Positions 46,335-57,631 of a stretch of DNA of 64,000 nucleotides are shown in pieces (position 1 is the stretch's first letter; each line of letters starts with the position of its first letter). Under the pieces are notes generated by a model. It was not told the origin of the DNA. It worked only from the letters and a program-made list of their open reading frames with translations, and did not search any database. The stretch is from Corynebacterium tuberculostearicum. GTDB lineage: Bacteria; Actinomycetota; Actinomycetes; Mycobacteriales; Mycobacteriaceae. The position numbers and the translations under genes are program-made. The stretch covers positions 310,001 to 374,000 of the forward strand of contig NZ_CP065972.1 in the NCBI RefSeq assembly GCF_016127015.1, read 5' to 3'.

Positions 46335-47027
46335 GTGGCGCCCAAGATTTTGGTTGTCGATGACGATCCGGCTATCTCAGAGATGCTGACCATAGTGCTC
46401 GAGTCCGAGGGACTCAAGCCCATTCCGGTCATGGACGGCAATGACGCCGTGCCTGCCTTTGAGCAGCACGAGCCGGACCTCATCCTGTTGGACCTCATGC
46501 TTCCGGGCATGAACGGCGTAGATATTTGCCGTGCCATCCGCCGTGAATCCTCCGTGCCCATCGTTATGCTGACCGCCAAGACCGATACGGTTGATGTGGT
46601 ACTCGGCCTTGAATCCGGCGCGGATGATTACATCACCAAACCATTCAAGCCCAAGGAACTCATCGCCCGGATCCGTGCGCGCCTTCGTCGCACCGATTCT
46701 GCGGAATCTGAAATCCTGGAGGTTGCGGACCTTGTCATTGATGTGCCGGAACATACCGTTCGCCGCACCGATGGCACCGAGCTGAACCTGACCCCGCTGG
46801 AGTTTGACCTGCTGCTGGAGATGGCGCGCCGCCCCGGCCAGGTACACACGCGTGAATCGCTGTTGGAATCCGTGTGGGGCTATCGCAATGCTTCTGATAC
46901 CCGCTTGGTAAACGTGCACGTCCAGCGCCTGCGTGCCAAGATCGAGCACGATCCGGAAGACCCGCAGATTGTGCTGACCGTGCGCGGCGTGGGGTATAAG
47001 ACCGGCAAGGCCGGCGCCGGGGAGTAA
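46335..47027 (+). CDS. mtrA: MtrA response regulator (OmpR family)
   Basis: A 230-residue two-component response regulator. The phosphoacceptor is Asp53 (LLDLMLPGMNG), with DDD at 9-11, the conserved Thr/Lys in MLTAKTD and a C-terminal winged helix ending QIVLTVRGVGYKTGKAG. MtrA controls envelope, osmotic and cell-division genes in Actinobacteria. GTG 46335 starts it, three bases after tmk. Confidence 0.95.
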   Translation: MAPKILVVDDDPAISEMLTIVLESEGLKPIPVMDGNDAVPAFEQHEPDLILLDLMLPGMNGVDICRAIRRESSVPIVMLTAKTDTVDVVLGLESGADDYITKPFKPKELIARIRARLRRTDSAESEILEVADLVIDVPEHTVRRTDGTELNLTPLEFDLLLEMARRPGQVHTRESLLESVWGYRNASDTRLVNVHVQRLRAKIEHDPEDPQIVLTVRGVGYKTGKAGAGE

Positions 47028-47038
47028 GGACCATCGGC

Positions 47039-48886
47039 ATCATTGAGCGTCTAAGGCGCATTCGAGACGCCTTCATTACAACGTGGCGCACCTCTTTGCA
47101 GGCGCGCGTCATTGGCATGATCTTGGTCGCCTCCTCGGTGGTCATGATCATCTTGGCCTACGCGTTGGTGTCCGTGCTTACCCAACGCCTAGTCAGCCAG
47201 AAAGAAGACGTGGCCCAACAGGAGCTGGAGCGCGCCCGCACGGCTGTGGAACAGCAAATCGATGCCACCAGTTCTGCTAACTCCGTCCAGGTACGCATCA
47301 ACTCTGCGCGTGCTGCGTTAGGCCAGCTCTCCGCCCAGCAGGGCGATACCCAGACGGTCTATGAGCCAGTCATCGTGGTGGAAAACCAGGATGGCTCTGT
47401 TACCACTTCGCCCGAGGATTTCCCGGTGCCGGATCAGTTGCGGGAGATGGTGGATCAAGGCCAGATTGCGCAGCAGTATTTCCCGGCGCCGCGCGAAAAT
47501 GGTGATTACTACAACGCCTTGCTGGTAGGCACGCCGACCGATACCGATATTCCCCATACGCAGGTCTACCTGGCGTTGTCCATGGAATCGGAAGAATCCA
47601 CCATGGCGTTGATGCGCGGTCTGCTCTCGGCGGCCGGCGTAGTGGTCGTGGTGTTGCTGGTGGGCATTGCCTGGCTAGCCACTCAGCAGGTAATTACGCC
47701 GATTCGCTCGGCCTCGCGCATTGCGCAGCGCTTGGCGGCGGGTCATTTGAAGGAGCGCATGGCCGTCGATAGCGATGATGAGATGGGTCGCTTGGCCGCG
47801 TCCTTCAATAACATGGCCGATAAGCTTTCCTCCCAAATTGCACAGCTGGAGGAGTACGGCGATTTGCAGCGCCAGTTTACTTCTGACGTCTCCCATGAGC
47901 TGCGCACCCCATTGACCACCGTGCGCATGGCCGCGGACATGATTGAGGCGGAGAGCGATAGCCTGCCGTACGGCGCCCAGCGCGCTTCCCGCTTGATGTC
48001 GAGCGAACTCGACCGCTTCGAGGAATTGCTCGCGGACTTGCTGGAGATTTCTCGCCACGATGCTGGTGTGGCGGATTTGTCTACGGCAGCCATTGATCTG
48101 CGCTCGTGTGTGGAGGCGGCCTACGGGCAGGTGGAGCATTTGGCCCGCGAGCTCGACGTGGAGGTCCAGCTCAACCTGCCGGACGAGCGCATCGGAGTCG
48201 AGGCCGATTCCCGCCGCCTTGAGCGCATCTTGCGCAACCTACTGGCCAATGCCATTGACCACTCGGAGGGCAATCCAGTGGCGGTAGACGTCGCAGCCAC
48301 GGACACTGCGGTGGGCGTTACCGTTACGGACCATGGCGTGGGCTTAAAACCTGGCCAGGAAGAGCTGGTATTCAACCGCTTCTGGCGTGCGGATTCTTCC
48401 CGCAAACGCCATTCTGGCGGCACCGGTTTGGGCTTGGCTATCGCCCGCGAGGATGCCGTCCTGCACGGCGGCACGCTAGATGCCACCGGCTACGAGGGAT
48501 TTGGTTCTCGCTTCCGCCTCATTATTCCACGTACCCCGAATACCGAGGTGGGCGAGGCTCCCATCGCTGTGGAGATTCCCGGCGCACCCGTCACCAGCAC
48601 TGCGGATGGTAGTGAGCTGCCAGAATCGCGACCAGAACCCGATGCTGAAGCTACAGAAGCACAGGACACTGGCGCCGACGCGCCGGATGCCGGGCCCGCC
48701 TCTGCAACGCCGGCCATTTCATCCGGCATGAGCTCACCGCACGTCGAGAAGAGTGACAGGGGCACCGATGGCGAGGCAGAGGGCGATGGCATCCTCTGGC
48801 CTTCGGAACGTGAGTTTAACCGCGGCGCGGCCGCCCCGGACAGGCGTGCCTATAAGGCCCCGGACTTTGAGGGCAGGAGGAAATAA
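47039..48886 (+). CDS. mtrB: MtrB sensor histidine kinase (start codon uncertain)
   Basis: A ~615-residue sensor kinase. Order: short N-terminal cytoplasmic part (IIERLRRIRDAF), first membrane helix, extracellular domain, second helix, HAMP, HisKA with SDVSHELRTPLTT, HATPase with NLLANAIDHSEGN and GGTGLGLAIA, then a Pro/Asp/Glu-rich tail. No ATG, GTG or TTG occurs between the last in-frame stop (46997) and TTG 47096, which is right at the first helix and has no ribosome site. ATC 47039, eight bases after AAGGA, fits length and homology better. This boundary is inferred. Confidence 0.85.
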   Translation: MIERLRRIRDAFITTWRTSLQARVIGMILVASSVVMIILAYALVSVLTQRLVSQKEDVAQQELERARTAVEQQIDATSSANSVQVRINSARAALGQLSAQQGDTQTVYEPVIVVENQDGSVTTSPEDFPVPDQLREMVDQGQIAQQYFPAPRENGDYYNALLVGTPTDTDIPHTQVYLALSMESEESTMALMRGLLSAAGVVVVVLLVGIAWLATQQVITPIRSASRIAQRLAAGHLKERMAVDSDDEMGRLAASFNNMADKLSSQIAQLEEYGDLQRQFTSDVSHELRTPLTTVRMAADMIEAESDSLPYGAQRASRLMSSELDRFEELLADLLEISRHDAGVADLSTAAIDLRSCVEAAYGQVEHLARELDVEVQLNLPDERIGVEADSRRLERILRNLLANAIDHSEGNPVAVDVAATDTAVGVTVTDHGVGLKPGQEELVFNRFWRADSSRKRHSGGTGLGLAIAREDAVLHGGTLDATGYEGFGSRFRLIIPRTPNTEVGEAPIAVEIPGAPVTSTADGSELPESRPEPDAEATEAQDTGADAPDAGPASATPAISSGMSSPHVEKSDRGTDGEAEGDGILWPSEREFNRGAAAPDRRAYKAPDFEGRRK

Positions 48887-48888
48887 GC

Positions 48889-50622
48889 GTGTTGAGAGCG
48901 AACTATCGCAAGACCGCAGTTGTTGGCACCGCAGCGGCCGTGCTTTTTGTCAGCGGTTGTTCCACCCTGCCGAATAACACCGGTCCGCAAGTAGTCGGTA
49001 CCTACCAGCAGCAACCGGAAGGCCCGGAAGAAGTCATTGCACCGCAACCCGGCGATGACCCGGACTTGACGTTGCGCGATTTCTACCAGGCTTCCGCCGT
49101 GCCGGGAAACGACCATGAGGTCGCGCGCGGCTTTCTGACGGATAACGCCCGGGAAGCCTGGGACGCCAGCGGCGATGTGATGGTGGTCGATAGCTTGGAC
49201 ATCGTTACCGCGCCCGCTAGTAAGCAAAGCTCGAGGGATAATGAGCGCGCCTTCACGGTGCGCGGCACCATCATCGGCCGCCTGAAATCCGGCGGTGCGT
49301 ACGTGCCGGAAAATGAGGGCTACGAGGCCGTCATCTACATGAAGAAGCAAGACGATAGATGGCGCGTCGATGGCTTGCCGGCCGGAGTAGTAATGGAGCG
49401 CAATGAAATGCGCAATCACTACACCCCACAATCGCTGTACTTCTTTAAGCAGAGCAACGATGTGCTGGTTCCAGACCGCCGCTGGCTGTACAAGGGCGGC
49501 GAACAATCGGAGTCGACGCTCCTTACGCTGTTGATGGAGGGACCTTCAGCTAGCATTGCTCCCGCTACCCGCCGGGCAGCGGGGGAGAATGTCACCTTCG
49601 CCGGCTATGATCGCGAACAGGGCTACCAATTCGAGGGCCTTGCTGACCTAGACGCCCAAGATCGCACGCTCTTTGCAGCCCAGCTAGTGTGGACGCTCAC
49701 GGAAGCCGGCCATACCGGCCCCTTTAAGGTCAAAGCCGATGGCGGTGACTTGGTGGAGGGCATGGATAGCCTCAGCGTGGATGACTTCGCGGACTATAAC
49801 CCGGAGGAAAGCAGCACCTCTTTGTCTAAGCTCTACGCCCTCAATGAGGGCAATCTGCTCGAGGTAGACGATGGTGTGGCCGAGCACGTGAAATCCACGC
49901 TGGGCAGCAGCGGTGACGTGCAATCCGTAGATGTTGCCGATAGTGGGCTCGTTGCGGCAGTGCGCCGCAAATCCAATAATGACTTCTCGCTGCAGATAGG
50001 CGAGCTTGACGGCCAACTGCAGGATTCGGTGGAGGGCCCCACACTGGCACGGCCGACCTTCGAGTACAACGGGCAAGCCGCCTGGACCGTGGTCGATGGC
50101 GATCGCATCGTGCGCGTGGTGCGTTCCAAGACTACAGGCCGCATCTCCGAATCCGAGGTGGATGCCCGCAGCATCGACGATATTGAGGGCGAAATCTCCG
50201 TTATCCGCTTGTCCCATAGCGGTGCGCGCGTGGCCATGATTATTGATGGCCACGTGTACATCGCGGCTGTTGCTCAATCCAGCAGTGGTGATAAGCGCAT
50301 CGTCAATGCCCGCGAGGTAGGCCCCGAAGTATCCGGCTCGGCTCTTTCACTGGACTGGAATGCGGATGGCTCGCTTATCGTTGGCACTTCCTCGAGTCAG
50401 TCGCCCGTATGGCGCATCGAGCAGGATGGTTCCTCGGCCTCGACCATGCCTACCGGCAATATCACCGCCCCCGTGGTGGCCGTGGCAACCTCGCCCACCA
50501 AGCTCTTTATTACTGATTCGCACGCCATGTTTGAGCTTCCTTCCACCGTCATGGACGAAACCAACTGGCGCGAGGTCTCCGGCCTGCAGGGTCGGCGTTC
50601 TTCCCCTATCGTTTCTAATTAG
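48889..50622 (+). CDS. lpqB: LpqB lipoprotein, MtrB-associated
   Basis: A 577-residue lipoprotein. The signal peptide ends in the lipobox FVSGCST, with the lipidated Cys at ~24. A GerMN-like domain (LLTLLMEGPSASIAPATR) precedes a beta-propeller-like C-terminal half. LpqB interacts with the MtrB sensor in mycobacteria and tunes MtrA signalling. GTG 48889 is 2 bp past the mtrB stop, so the three genes form one operon. Confidence 0.92.
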   Translation: MLRANYRKTAVVGTAAAVLFVSGCSTLPNNTGPQVVGTYQQQPEGPEEVIAPQPGDDPDLTLRDFYQASAVPGNDHEVARGFLTDNAREAWDASGDVMVVDSLDIVTAPASKQSSRDNERAFTVRGTIIGRLKSGGAYVPENEGYEAVIYMKKQDDRWRVDGLPAGVVMERNEMRNHYTPQSLYFFKQSNDVLVPDRRWLYKGGEQSESTLLTLLMEGPSASIAPATRRAAGENVTFAGYDREQGYQFEGLADLDAQDRTLFAAQLVWTLTEAGHTGPFKVKADGGDLVEGMDSLSVDDFADYNPEESSTSLSKLYALNEGNLLEVDDGVAEHVKSTLGSSGDVQSVDVADSGLVAAVRRKSNNDFSLQIGELDGQLQDSVEGPTLARPTFEYNGQAAWTVVDGDRIVRVVRSKTTGRISESEVDARSIDDIEGEISVIRLSHSGARVAMIIDGHVYIAAVAQSSSGDKRIVNAREVGPEVSGSALSLDWNADGSLIVGTSSSQSPVWRIEQDGSSASTMPTGNITAPVVAVATSPTKLFITDSHAMFELPSTVMDETNWREVSGLQGRRSSPIVSN

Positions 50623-50658
50623 CCGCCAGAGGGCCTGCGCGGTTGGGGAGAGGCAATT

Positions 50659-51285
50659 ATGGGCTTGGGGGAGCTTATTTTTCCGCGTGCCTGCGCTGGG
50701 TGCGGCGCGCCGGGCGAGGTTTTGTGCCCACAGTGCCGCGATCACTTGCGGCAGCGGCCCTATATGGTGGCGCGACCCCGGCCGCTGGGCGCGCCCATCT
50801 ATGCTCTCGGCCCCTATTCCGATATTCGCCGCCGCATCATTATTGGCATGAAGGAGCGAGGAAATCAGCCGGTTCGCGAGTATGTGGGCGCCGTCTTCGC
50901 GGCCGGGCTGGCCCATCTGAGCGCCCGCGGCGATATCCCGCGCGAGTTCACCCTCGTGCCCGCACCTACTCGGCCGCGTTCGGCGCGGGCACGCGGGGGC
51001 GATCCGGTGGCCGCTGTGTGTCACGCCGCGGCGCAGCACCAGCGCGTGGGCGTGTGCGCGGCGCTTACTATGGGCCAGTCCACTGCGGACCAGTCCGAGC
51101 TCAATGCCCAGGATAGGTGGGAAAACCTGCAGGGCCGAGTCCGCGTGCGCGCCCCAATTGCGCAGGTCCCTGCATTGCTTGCCGACGACGTCATTACCAC
51201 CGGCGCCACCCTCGCCGCGAGCATCGCCGCCCTGCAGGCCGCGGGTGTAGAAGTCTGCGGAGGATTGGTCTTTGCGGATGCCTAG
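50659..51285 (+). CDS. ComF-family phosphoribosyltransferase-like protein
   Basis: A 208-residue protein with an N-terminal zinc ribbon (CAGCGAPGEVLCPQC) and a C-terminal PRPP-type loop (ALLADDVITTGATLAASIAAL). ComF proteins act in DNA uptake in competent bacteria; in Actinobacteria the role is unknown. It is 36 bp after lpqB and precedes hpf, the same order as in C. glutamicum. Confidence 0.85.
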   Translation: MGLGELIFPRACAGCGAPGEVLCPQCRDHLRQRPYMVARPRPLGAPIYALGPYSDIRRRIIIGMKERGNQPVREYVGAVFAAGLAHLSARGDIPREFTLVPAPTRPRSARARGGDPVAAVCHAAAQHQRVGVCAALTMGQSTADQSELNAQDRWENLQGRVRVRAPIAQVPALLADDVITTGATLAASIAALQAAGVEVCGGLVFADA

Positions 51286-51429
51286 ATAGGGCCGGTACCT
51301 ACCCTCGAGGTGGGGGAGCGGACTGAAAATCCACCCTCTCAGGTCATAACCAGTGCTATCATGAGGAGTATCACAGAGAGGTAGTTACTGTGATTGATTC
51401 TAGTCCCACTACTCAAGGGAGGCATCTCA

Positions 51430-52074
51430 ATGTCCCAGCCAAACAAAGCTCAGGTAACGATTACGGGCCGCAACGTCGAGGTCCCCGAACACTTCCAAGA
51501 GCGAGTTAATGACAAGCTGGCCAAAATTGAACGCCTTGACCCCACCCTGACCTTCTTCCATGTGGAGCTACAGCACGAACCTAACCCGCGCCGTGACTCC
51601 GAAGCGGAGCGCATTCAGATTACCGCTACCGGTAAGGGGCACATTGCCCGCGCCGAAGCCAAGGAAGATTCCTTCTACGCAGCGCTTGAAACCGCCTTGG
51701 GCAAGATGGAGCGCTCCCTGCGCAAGGTGAAGGTTCGCCGCGAAAACGTCAAGAGCGGTCACCGCGCGCAGAAGGGCACCGGCGAGATTGCCGCTGAGAT
51801 GGTGGCCCAAGCCGAGGCTGAGCGCGCCAAGGAAGAGCGTTACGTCGACCCCTATGCTGAGACAGTGGAGGACGTTCGCCCAGGCCAGATCGTGCGTACC
51901 AAGGAGCACCCGGCTACCCCGATGAGCGTGGATGATGCCTTGAGCGAGATGGAGCTGGTGGGCCACGACTTCTTCCTCTTTATTAATGAGGAGAACAATA
52001 AGCCGTCCGTGGTCTATCGCCGCCACGCCTACGACTACGGCATTATCTCCCTATCGGAAGATGCTGAAGCTTAA
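51430..52074 (+). CDS. hpf: Long-form ribosome hibernation promoting factor
   Basis: A 214-residue protein. The N-terminal S30AE domain (TITGRNVEVPEHFQERVNDKLAKIERLDP) binds the 30S decoding site. After a linker, the C-terminal domain (MSVDDALSEMELVGHDFFLFINEENNKPSVVYRRHAYDYGIIS) drives 100S dimer formation, so this is the long form. ATG 51430 has GGGAGGCATCTC upstream. A hairpin terminator follows. Confidence 0.92.
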   Translation: MSQPNKAQVTITGRNVEVPEHFQERVNDKLAKIERLDPTLTFFHVELQHEPNPRRDSEAERIQITATGKGHIARAEAKEDSFYAALETALGKMERSLRKVKVRRENVKSGHRAQKGTGEIAAEMVAQAEAERAKEERYVDPYAETVEDVRPGQIVRTKEHPATPMSVDDALSEMELVGHDFFLFINEENNKPSVVYRRHAYDYGIISLSEDAEA

Positions 52075-52100
52075 AGAAGCTTCTACTTCTCTTAGTTATT

Positions 52101-52128
52101 GACCCTGCTGCGTCTATGCAGCAGGGTC
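52101..52128 (+). terminator. Terminator after hpf
   Basis: An 11-bp perfect stem (GACCCTGCTGC at 52101-52111, complement at 52118-52128) with a 6-nt loop is followed by GAATTTGTGG, a weak T tract. Confidence 0.65.
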
Positions 52129-52298
52129 GAATTTGTGGTTAGGGGAGGGGGTGCCGGCAAGCAGATTCCGGGGGTATACAGGCTGAACGGAGGCTGTGCG
52201 CTTGCCCTAGGTGCTAGGCGGGAGATGCTTTGTGAAAGCGAGTGAGTACAATAGCGACGAGTTAACTTTATTGTCGCGACTAGAAGGACTAACTAACC

Positions 52299-54884
<2,586 letters not shown>

Positions 54885-54920
54885 GCCTCGGCGTCTTTCC
54901 TTCAACCACGCCCCAACCCC

Positions 54921-54966
54921 GCCCCGCCCCCGCTTGTGATAGTGGGAGCGGGGCAGGTTTCTTTTC
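54921..54966 (+). terminator. Terminator after secA
   Basis: A GC-rich 14-bp stem with two mismatches (54921-54934 with 54941-54954) is followed by AGGTTTCTTTT. Confidence 0.7.
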
Positions 54967-55035
54967 AGGAAAAAATGAGTAGAATATAAGAAATCTGTTC
55001 ATTCTGCTTATTTCCTGTGAGGAGCTCCACTGACG

Positions 55036-55854
55036 ATGCGCCGCCGCTCTTTGCGTCTCGGTATTACGACGCTCCTGTCTGCCACCTTGCTCGGTGGCGC
55101 CACGCCGGCCGTGGCCTATGAGATGCAGCGTGAGTCTGCCACCTCGTTGCGCATCATTTTGGATTCGGGCGAAAAAATTGAGCAGAATAACGCAGCCGCG
55201 GCCATCCTGGCCATTGCTACCCAGCGCAAGGAAGCATTGGTGGCCGATGGAATTTTGTCTCAGGATAAGGCGGACGCCGCCTTCGAGTACTACTTTGGCA
55301 AAGCCCGGCTCAATACAGCTCGCACCGATGGCAATATTTATTCCACGCCGCTGGATTTCCCGTGGGAGCCAGAGGGACGGCCGCAATCCCTAGACGGCAA
55401 GCAGTACACCGAAGCGGCCGTACTGGATTACCTCGACAGGCTGGGCGCCAACTATGCCCAGGCGGCAATTCGCGCCGAGCTGGGTGAATTCACCAAGGAT
55501 GTGCCGCAGGCCCCCGCCGGCAACGCGGCGACCTCTCCGCGTACCCAGCTGCCGACCATCGGGGATACTGGCTCCGCCTTCCCAGATGAGTTTCCGGCCT
55601 ATGCGGCGGCGCTGCACGATATTGTCACCATTACCAAGCAGGTCAATGCGCCCTTGGAGCAGGCCGCCGCGTCGCACCATGCTGTGGGAACCGTGCGCAC
55701 GGATGCGACGGCGAACGAGCCTTCCGGTCTATCCGCCTTTGAAGGCGGCCTTCTGGCCACCGGTTTAGCGGCGCTGGCCAGCGCCGCCGGATTCGGATGG
55801 TCCGCACTCGACTGGTCCGAGATCCTTTCTCACCTAGGCCAGTTCTTTTCCTAG
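55036..55854 (+). CDS. Secreted protein of unknown function with C-terminal hydrophobic segment
   Basis: A 272-residue protein with a Sec signal peptide (LRLGITTLLSATLLGGATPAVA, cleavage near Ala28). The mature part is Ala-rich and largely helical, and a second hydrophobic stretch (GGLLATGLAALASAAGFGWSA) near the end may anchor it. No recognised domain. ATG 55036 is preceded by GTGAGGAGCTCCACTGACG. It sits alone between secA and the Rv3235-like gene. Confidence 0.65.
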   Translation: MRRRSLRLGITTLLSATLLGGATPAVAYEMQRESATSLRIILDSGEKIEQNNAAAAILAIATQRKEALVADGILSQDKADAAFEYYFGKARLNTARTDGNIYSTPLDFPWEPEGRPQSLDGKQYTEAAVLDYLDRLGANYAQAAIRAELGEFTKDVPQAPAGNAATSPRTQLPTIGDTGSAFPDEFPAYAAALHDIVTITKQVNAPLEQAAASHHAVGTVRTDATANEPSGLSAFEGGLLATGLAALASAAGFGWSALDWSEILSHLGQFFS

Positions 55855-55876
55855 GCGCCTAGCCCTGCCCGCAGGG

Positions 55877-56287
55877 CTAGAGCAAGCGGAATGACGTTAA
55901 ACCGGTGCGGCTCGCCGAGCCCGTAAATGCATGCTGCTGTTGGCCTATGTAGGCGGAGCCAAAGTACTCGCCATTGGGCCGCGCGTGCAGGCTGGTCAAT
56001 TGCAGTTTGTCCGTGGCGTAGGGGCTTGTGCGCCGGCGGCGGACCCACGAGCCAATGTGCAAGCGGATGGCATCCGAATAGCGTGCGGAATTGAGATGGG
56101 CTAGCGGGCGATAGCCGGCGGCTACCTCGAGCGCGAAGACTACCCAGCCTTGGATGCGGTGTTGGGCGGCGACTTCCGCGGACGTCGGCAAGCGGCCATA
56201 GCGCACGCGGTGGGGCGCAATGAAGAGTTTGAGGTGCGAGTAGCCGGGGATGGGCTCGTACATGGTGGGGAAGTAATGCTCCTGCAT
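55877..56287 (-). CDS. Rv3235 family protein
   Basis: A 136-residue protein that resembles the conserved actinobacterial Rv3235 family found near secA1. The core is VAAQHRIQGWVVFALEVAAGYRPLAHLNSARYSDAIRLHIGSW. It has no motif of known chemistry. The frame has no ribosome site clearly ahead of ATG 56287. Function unknown. Confidence 0.65.
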   Translation of the reverse strand: MQEHYFPTMYEPIPGYSHLKLFIAPHRVRYGRLPTSAEVAAQHRIQGWVVFALEVAAGYRPLAHLNSARYSDAIRLHIGSWVRRRRTSPYATDKLQLTSLHARPNGEYFGSAYIGQQQHAFTGSASRTGLTSFRLL

Positions 56288-56439
56288 AAGGGCAGGAGAC
56301 GGACGCGTGATAATTGTCTCATGCGAGCCCCAAGCCCGCCATTTCTGAGGGTTTCCTGAAAGGGGTGGGCGCGAATGCGCGCGCGGTTCGCTATACTCTC
56401 GGGGAGTTAAAGAGAATCGTAACCAAAGGATTTAAGTAC

Positions 56440-56850
56440 ATGCGTGGTCTAATCGTTGACTATGTCGGCGTCCTTGATGGCACCGAAGAAGACAACCGCC
56501 GCTGGAAGGCGTTGCTGGCCGCCGCCAAGGCAAATGGCGCAGCAACCGCCATCCTGTCCAATGACCCAGGCGGACCAGGCGCGGAGCATATTCGCGAATG
56601 GGAGTACCGCGGCAACGTCGACGCAGTCGTTCTTTCCGGCGAGGTGGGAGCGGAAAAGCCCGAGACCGCTGCATTCCAGGCGGCCGCGGATGCCCTAGAG
56701 CTGCCACTCAATGACTGTGTCATGGTTGATGATTCCATCCTCAACGTTCGCGCGGCCGTTGAGGCAGGCATGGTCGGCTTCTTGTACACCAGCTTCGACC
56801 GCGTGTCCGTAGAAATTCAGGCAGTCTTCGATATTGAAGGTGAGTTTTAG
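56440..56850 (+). CDS. HAD-like protein with degenerate catalytic motif
   Basis: A 136-residue cap-less HAD fold protein: LIVDYVGVLDG (motif I), TAILSNDPGG (motif II), GAEKPETAAFQ (motif III) and VMVDDSILNVRAA (motif IV). In motif I the second Asp of DxD is Val, so phosphatase activity is doubtful although the nucleophile is kept. ATG 56440 follows AAAGGATTTAAGTAC. The stop overlaps the next gene start by one base, showing coupling to the DUF6912 gene. Confidence 0.75.
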   Translation: MRGLIVDYVGVLDGTEEDNRRWKALLAAAKANGAATAILSNDPGGPGAEHIREWEYRGNVDAVVLSGEVGAEKPETAAFQAAADALELPLNDCVMVDDSILNVRAAVEAGMVGFLYTSFDRVSVEIQAVFDIEGEF

Positions 56851-57365
56851 TGGCTAAAGCCCGCGTTTATATCCCTGCTACCTACGCCATGCTAGCGGAG
56901 CTAGAAGAAACCGGCTCCCTGACCGCGCGCTCCGGCTGGGGCTTTATGGTGACCCCTGCGCTACAGGAGTTCTATACCGAGGGCGATGAAGAAGAAATTG
57001 CTTACTCGGCCTTCCTTGAGGCATCTATGGCCTCCATGCGCCTCTTGGCCATCGGCGATGAAGAGAAGTTCCCGCACCGCCGCGTGGTCATCTCCATAGA
57101 CCTGGAAGATTCTGTCCTCACCCCGCGCCCGGATATGGGCGAGCCGGTGGTAGAGCTCAAGCCCGCGCGGTTCAGCAAAGACGATTTAGCGGCCATCCAC
57201 GTGGATATTGCGGAATCCGAAGAAACCACCGCAAAGGCCATCAAGGCTATCGATACCGCAGACCTTGGCGATGAGGACGCGGAGCTGGCCGTGGGCGATG
57301 CACTGGATAAGTTCATGGCCTTTTATCATCCCACCGAGCTGCCGTTCCTGGTAGAACTGCTCTAA
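56850..57365 (+). CDS. DUF6912 family protein
   Basis: A 171-residue acidic protein, MAKARVYIPATYAMLAELEETG at the start, conserved in Actinobacteria. No signal, helix or catalytic motif is seen. The start GTG 56850 shares a base with the HAD gene stop, so they are translated together. It is followed 17 bp later by a small secreted protein gene. Function unknown. Confidence 0.72.
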   Translation: MAKARVYIPATYAMLAELEETGSLTARSGWGFMVTPALQEFYTEGDEEEIAYSAFLEASMASMRLLAIGDEEKFPHRRVVISIDLEDSVLTPRPDMGEPVVELKPARFSKDDLAAIHVDIAESEETTAKAIKAIDTADLGDEDAELAVGDALDKFMAFYHPTELPFLVELL

Positions 57366-57382
57366 ATACTCAAGGAGACAAT

Positions 57383-57631
57383 ATGACTCAGCGCTTCAAG
57401 AACCTCGCTGCGGCCACCGTTACCGCCGGCGCAGCCCTCATTGCCGCGCCGGCAGCCCTGGCAGATACCACCCCAGCTGCGGATGCGGCTGCCGACGCCG
57501 TGCCCACCACCCCGTGGCTGGCGCTGCTAGAGACCTCGTCCCAGGGCACCTGGGGCCAGATCCTCGACATATTCTTCGGCATCGTGGATGGCATTTTGGG
57601 TGTTATGGCCGATACCGGCTTCCACCTCTAA
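57383..57631 (+). CDS. Small secreted protein with amphipathic C-terminus
   Basis: An 82-residue protein with a signal peptide (NLAAATVTAGAALIAAPAALA, cleavage at ~27). The mature part is ~54 residues: an Ala/Asp-rich spacer, then a hydrophobic, Gly-containing helix (ILDIFFGIVDGILGVMADTG) with an aromatic face. It resembles in size small cell-wall porins or peptides of corynebacteria, but no sequence match is recognised. ATG 57383 follows CAAGGAGACAAT. Its stop overlaps that of rsgA in CTAA. Confidence 0.65.
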   Translation: MTQRFKNLAAATVTAGAALIAAPAALADTTPAADAAADAVPTTPWLALLETSSQGTWGQILDIFFGIVDGILGVMADTGFHL

